Source: Nitrosomonas ureae
Lineage (GTDB): Bacteria; Pseudomonadota; Gammaproteobacteria; Burkholderiales; Nitrosomonadaceae
DNA: 32,876 nucleotides
Assembly (NCBI GenBank): GCA_945872825.1
Contig: CAMCBD010000026.1
Span: 1-32,876, forward strand
Reading direction: 5' to 3'
Below, one piece after another: positions 29,412 through 32,876 of this stretch. The notes beneath the pieces are model-generated. The model did not search any database. It was given only the letters and a program-made list of their open reading frames with translations, and was not told the DNA's origin. The stretch's first letter is position 1. The number at the start of each line of letters is the position of its first letter. Both the position numbers and the translations under genes were made by a program.

Positions 29412-29468
29412 TTGTCCGGTGCTAGGCCAGCACGTTGACATTCTTCCAACTCATTTGATGTGATGAAG

Positions 29469-31298
29469 TTATTTAATTGGATTGCGTTGTTGAGTGGTGA
29501 GTTGATTACTCCAGGATGGGGGTAGATTTTGAACCCAACCGTTATAGACGACGGGGATAGGCAGGATGCCTTGTCCGCCCATTCCTGGATTGCCCGATAT
29601 GGCGTCATCGCGCTGTGTGGAGCTAGCAGCGAACAATCCTACCGATCCGACAATTTTGGCATCCACTGGATTGCCATCACTGTTGGGATCAGGATCTACA
29701 ATCAACATTCTGTTCGAGAACTTGCTGGAGACATAGGCATAGTAACCACCGCCTTGTTTTGCACCGTATTGCACCCCATGACAGCCAGGATCACAGGGCA
29801 ACATCGCAACCACTTCATCAGTGCTGGTATCAAGAATAGTGATCGTTCCGGTGAGAGTATTGGCTGTCACCATGTTTTTGCCATCGGGAGAAACTGGGGT
29901 TTGGATCGGCAATGCGCCCACCGGTCCGGTAATGGCTCCCGTGACAGGGTCATAGTTTTTGATCAGATTGATGTGCTTGGTCACTTTATGGGTATCCATG
30001 TTCACCACAGCGATAGTGCTATCGAGCAGGTTAGCCACATAATATTTGCTGGCATCCGGCATCATACCTGCTGCCAAAGGATGGCTGAACGGACCGCCTA
30101 CCGGCAAAATGGCTTCAATGCTATCGGTATGGAAATTATATTGCGTGGTATCGCCGAAAAGGGCGTTAGCCGTTACCATGGTTTTGCCGTCATGACTCAT
30201 CCAGTGCGCATGTGGATTGCCTCGTCCAATATCCACCTTGCGTAGCACCTCGGTTGCAAGAGGGGCCAATTCCATGACGGAACCAGTTTGATCATCGCCG
30301 TTATTGGTGACGTGAAGCCGGTCGCTATCGGTCAAAGTCATCACATGCGCCGGGGATTCACCCACGGATACATTGCGAATGAGCCTGCCGGTTTCACGGT
30401 CATAAACAGTCAGTTTATCGTCAAACCACTGTGTCACATAGATAACATTTTGATCTTTATCCGTCCACATGTTGTGGGGATTGTTCATGTCAATGGCAGG
30501 GAGCGCTACTTTGCGTGTGACTTGCCAGGAAGCTCCATCTACTGCTGATACCGTACCGGGTTTTTCTTTTCCTGATGTGGTTTCAAACTGAGTGGCTACC
30601 CATATTTCACCGACTGCGGGTGTCTCTGGATTACTCAGTTTTGCCAACGAAATATCATTGCCATAACGTGCATTTAGCACAGCGGGCAGGTTGACAACCC
30701 CGATATCCACACGTACATCGACATTGGGGTAAGTAATTTGCCAGGGGGTATCCTTTGTATAGTCCTGCCAGTTTGCAGGATTGGTGGCAATAAAGAATGT
30801 GCGCAATAGGCGTGTTGCCAGATCGCTACTGCTTGGAACAGTAATGCCATTGATTAGACTGATTGACGACCCCAGATCCAAACCAGTGGTCTTTGGATCA
30901 TCCACAATGACCGCACCAAACATGTAGGGATGGATACTACAGGTAAAAACATACAGTCCTGGCGTTGTCAGCGTGACATCATCGCCGCCATCCGAATGTT
31001 TTGTATCATTATGTGGCATACCAGCGGCCCCAGTGGGATAGATCAAACTGGTTCTCGTATGCACCGTATTGGAATTACCGGAAAACTTGACCAGCACACC
31101 AGGTGAAGCAACCGCCAGCGAGCGGTTACCCGCAATGGCGGATCCGGTATCAAACCAGCGTCCCGGATTATCTGTCAGCTCAAACCTGACTTCGTTACCG
31201 CTCGCAGAAACATTGCTTGCCGATAAAAAAACTAAAACCGCTGAAGCAGCAACAACCAGGCTCGCGGCCTTTTTAGTTAATCGTGATGCTTTAAACAT
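29469..31298 (-). CDS. Exported cupredoxin-beta-propeller (YVTN-type) copper protein
   Basis: A 609-residue protein with a signal peptide (~1-33). Residues ~36-135 are a cupredoxin domain with candidate type 1 copper ligands His80 (NTVHTRTSLIYP), Cys120, His123 and Met126 (TCSIHPYM). From ~190 to 580 come repeats of a seven-bladed beta-propeller of the YVTN/NirF-like type, e.g. VIYVTQWFDDKLTVYDRETG, YYVANLLDSTIAVVNMDTHK and NMVTANTLTGTITILDTSTD. It is probably a periplasmic electron-transfer or copper-binding protein; I associate such fusions with ammonia oxidisers. No second copper centre for oxidase activity is evident. The gene follows a small repeat-containing secreted protein gene in the same direction and ends at a clear terminator. 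Confidence 0.75.
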   Translation of the reverse strand: MFKASRLTKKAASLVVAASAVLVFLSASNVSASGNEVRFELTDNPGRWFDTGSAIAGNRSLAVASPGVLVKFSGNSNTVHTRTSLIYPTGAAGMPHNDTKHSDGGDDVTLTTPGLYVFTCSIHPYMFGAVIVDDPKTTGLDLGSSISLINGITVPSSSDLATRLLRTFFIATNPANWQDYTKDTPWQITYPNVDVRVDIGVVNLPAVLNARYGNDISLAKLSNPETPAVGEIWVATQFETTSGKEKPGTVSAVDGASWQVTRKVALPAIDMNNPHNMWTDKDQNVIYVTQWFDDKLTVYDRETGRLIRNVSVGESPAHVMTLTDSDRLHVTNNGDDQTGSVMELAPLATEVLRKVDIGRGNPHAHWMSHDGKTMVTANALFGDTTQYNFHTDSIEAILPVGGPFSHPLAAGMMPDASKYYVANLLDSTIAVVNMDTHKVTKHINLIKNYDPVTGAITGPVGALPIQTPVSPDGKNMVTANTLTGTITILDTSTDEVVAMLPCDPGCHGVQYGAKQGGGYYAYVSSKFSNRMLIVDPDPNSDGNPVDAKIVGSVGLFAASSTQRDDAISGNPGMGGQGILPIPVVYNGWVQNLPPSWSNQLTTQQRNPIK

Positions 31299-31345
31299 AT
31301 AATGTGCTCCTTGGATTAATTGACTATGCTAGTTTTGACTTGTAC

Positions 31346-31382
31346 AAACTCAGCTTCGCCATTGGTTCGGCGAACTGAGTTT
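31346..31382 (-). terminator. Candidate terminator of the small repeat-protein gene
   Basis: AAACTCAG (31346-31353) pairs with CTGAGTTT (31375-31382), and inside it TTCGCC (31355-31360) pairs with GGCGAA (31369-31374), with one bulged base. It lies between the small secreted protein gene (ending 31395) and the copper protein gene. The U-tract is short, so termination may be partial and allow read-through to the copper gene. Confidence 0.55.
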
Positions 31383-31394
31383 TCCTAGTCTTTC

Positions 31395-31667
31395 CTATTT
31401 CACGTTACCGTGACCACCTTGAGCATGACCATTTTTCCAAAGTAACTTTCCGATGCGTCTTGATTCACGATCATCGGAATTTTGGCCATCACGCGGAACT
31501 TCAACATTCCAAAGTAACTTTCCGATGCGTCTTGATTCGCGATCATCGGCATTCTGTCCACTTTGCATATACCCAATGTAATCATTTACTTCTTGTCGCG
31601 CCAAGACTGGAGCAGAGGCAAAGCTTATACTTAATATAAGAATTGTAATGTTTGAAATTTTTTTCAT
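31395..31667 (-). CDS. Small secreted protein with a duplicated 17-residue motif
   Basis: A 90-residue protein. It has a signal peptide (TILILSISFASAPVLA), then a mature region of ~65 residues dominated by two near-identical copies of GQN(A/S)DDRESRRIGKLLW, 24 residues apart. The tail is GHAQGGHGNVK, rich in Gly and His. At DNA level 53 bases are repeated (31436-31488 and 31508-31560) with only four differences, so the duplication is recent or under strong constraint. A strong AAGGAGAAGTAAC precedes the start. It is in line with the cupredoxin-propeller gene 96 bases downstream. I recognise no family. It may bind a partner or metal, or be a processed peptide; all of these are speculation. Confidence 0.7.
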   Translation of the reverse strand: MKKISNITILILSISFASAPVLARQEVNDYIGYMQSGQNADDRESRRIGKLLWNVEVPRDGQNSDDRESRRIGKLLWKNGHAQGGHGNVK

Positions 31668-32405
31668 GTTACTTCTCCTTAATTTGAATTAATTCAACAT
31701 CAGTAAAACTATCATGATTCTAACGTGTGATTTTTGCACACGCACAGACATATTACGCGTGAATTATTCCCACGTCAATGGCATGTGTAATAATTTCCCG
31801 CAAATTCTGAACAAGAGAGATCAATCCAAGGGATTACACAGGCTTGCTAAAGCAAGTGAAAATGTTTCTTTTAGAGACCCGGTTACAAACGGATAATACT
31901 TATCGCAAGAAGCGCTAGTTGGATGATGCGTCAGGGAATGACAGAATAGCGTCATCTCAGTACAGTTGCTTTTATCCCCGCATATCGCTTTTTAGAGAAG
32001 AGAAATTTTATTATTTGGATCGCAATTTGCATGATCATGCATCCGCTACCAGTCAATCATCGAGCTCTGTGATTATTTCTGGAACGTAGCCCAAATAATG
32101 AGTATAGGAAGAATAAATATGCCCTATTACCTAACTGAAATGTACTGGAAGCCAAACTAACTGTTAACACACTAACGATCAATCAATGACTTTACATTGG
32201 GATTACTGGGCTAAGAGGCATATACTTTATATTGCGAAAAATAATCTCATTAAAAAGGATATTAACCAATGAACCGATTGTTTGGCTTGATACAATTTCC
32301 ATCCATTATCAGTAGTGTCAGGCAATTTAGTTTAATATATTCAGTTGGTTATTGTTGATTCTCCCTCTGCTTTTCGTCTTCCAACAGGCGAACAGTTTTA
32401 TGCTA
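31668..32405. other. Long non-coding, AT-rich stretch
   Basis: About 740 bases without a supportable gene. A small hairpin CGTGTG/CACACG lies at 31724-31742. A 29-codon ORF starts at 32270 (MNRLFGLIQFP) with AAAAAGGA upstream but ends quickly and matches nothing I know. The promoter of the small secreted protein gene must lie at the left edge. Confidence 0.35.
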
Positions 32406-32876
32406 TCAGTTCTTCTTACTATCTGAGTGGTGCATCAGTCCTGCTGCAGGTTTCTTGCGAAACCATGCCATCGTTAGCGCATCGGTGACGATGTCTGCGG
32501 TCATGCGCGGTTTCAGCGACCAGCCAACCACTTCACGGTTAAACAGATCAAACACGATAGCCAGATATAGCCAGCCTTCATCAGTCCAGAGGTCAGTGAT
32601 ATCGGATGTCCAGACTTGATTAGGCGCGGCCGGGTTGAAATTCCGATCCAGCCGATTCGGTGCAATCGGCAGATTGTGCTTGGAGTCCGTCGTTACCTTG
32701 TAGCGCCGCTTGGCCTTGCACAAATGCCGTTCTCTCGCATTAGACGCTCAGCCCGCTTCTTGCAAGCTGGAAACCCACGATCACGCAATTCTCTGACCAT
32801 TCTCGGTCTACCGTAGATCCCCTTGAGTTCGGCATGAATAGATTGGATCAACGTCAGCACGAGTGTCCATAAGGCA
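32406..32876 (-). pseudogene. IS3-family transposase (OrfB) relic, frameshifted and 3'-truncated
   Basis: Entering from the window edge on the minus strand: LIQSIHAELKGIYGRPRMVR, then ELRDRGFPACKKRAERLMRE-NGICAR. This is the HTH_21 region of IS3 OrfB. The frame then slips by one base near 32720 (a GGG reduced to GG) and continues as AKRRYKVTTDSKHNLPIAPN, then APNQVWTSDITDLWTDEGWL with the first catalytic Asp of the DDE integrase core and VFDLFNREVVGWSL. It reaches MHHSD, where the second Asp lies, but the expected RGSQY continuation is replaced by SKKN and a stop. The DDE glutamate region is missing. The element is inactive. Confidence 0.85.

Noticed and set aside
31436-31560. CRISPR-like or intergenic direct repeat
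   Set aside because: The two 53-base copies lie in frame inside a small coding gene at 72-base spacing and encode the duplicated peptide motif. There are only two copies and no spacer pattern.
32270-32359. 29-codon ORF with an upstream AAAAAGGA
   Set aside because: Too short, with no recognisable features and in an AT-rich region where such ORFs arise by chance. It is mentioned in the intergenic entry only.

Overview
The window looks like a chromosomal segment of a betaproteobacterium, most likely of the Nitrosomonadaceae (Nitrosomonas-like). That is inferred from the gene mix: a PEP-CTERM protein, RTX proteins, a thiS-thiG-trmB cluster, murU/amgK, ubiK, yifB/comM, and an exported cupredoxin/beta-propeller protein of a kind I associate with ammonia oxidisers. 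No rRNA, tRNA or CRISPR array was found, and the taxonomic call rests on recognition alone.

Layout. 1-824: the 3' end of an IS3-type element abuts a small membrane-anchored protein whose last codons appear to be IS sequence. 1026-4421: a very large secreted M1-M28-PDZ peptidase. 4479-8023: a defence islet. An intact reverse transcriptase-nitrilase gene (DRT type 1, UG1-like) lies between the first 37 codons of a restriction/helicase HsdR-like gene and relics of an HNH nuclease and an AlbA_2/Fic-like protein. 8192-13446: a DUF1614 membrane protein, a PEP-CTERM protein, a hydrogenase small-subunit (HoxY) relic, a spermidine-synthase-like methyltransferase, and two divergent RTX genes, one with an in-frame stop. 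13480-17384: a RAYT transposase fragment, a RIO kinase, an IS30 relic, a frameshifted LysR regulator divergent from an intact pirin gene, and a HAF-repeat protein gene cut off by a ~107 bp repeat. 17385-18270: a gene-poor stretch with a second copy of that repeat. 18271-27236: the conserved housekeeping core: thiS-thiG-trmB; an HD-GYP protein; pepP with a small membrane protein; amgK-murU; ubiK-yifB. 27268-29316: a decay zone containing broken dsbD, cutA and outer-membrane protein genes. 29469-31667: the cupredoxin/beta-propeller protein and a small secreted protein with a duplicated 17-residue motif. 32406-32876: an IS3-type transposase relic.

How the genes work together. thiS and thiG supply the thiazole half of thiamine. 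AmgK and MurU together turn free N-acetylmuramate into UDP-MurNAc, a peptidoglycan recycling shortcut. UbiK assists ubiquinone synthesis. The HD-GYP protein probably degrades cyclic di-GMP. The RTX, PEP-CTERM and HAF proteins are cell-surface or extracellular. The RT-nitrilase protein is the only intact defence gene.

The most striking overall trait is the density of broken genes: at least a dozen relics, with three otherwise well-preserved genes carrying in-frame stop codons and several carrying single-base frameshifts. Substitution-type stops suggest real erosion. Some of the frameshifts lie in short homopolymers and could be sequence errors. The best candidates for less-described biology are the RT-nitrilase gene coupled to an HsdR leader, the duplicated-motif secreted peptide beside the copper protein, and the small repeat element around 16880 and 17964.
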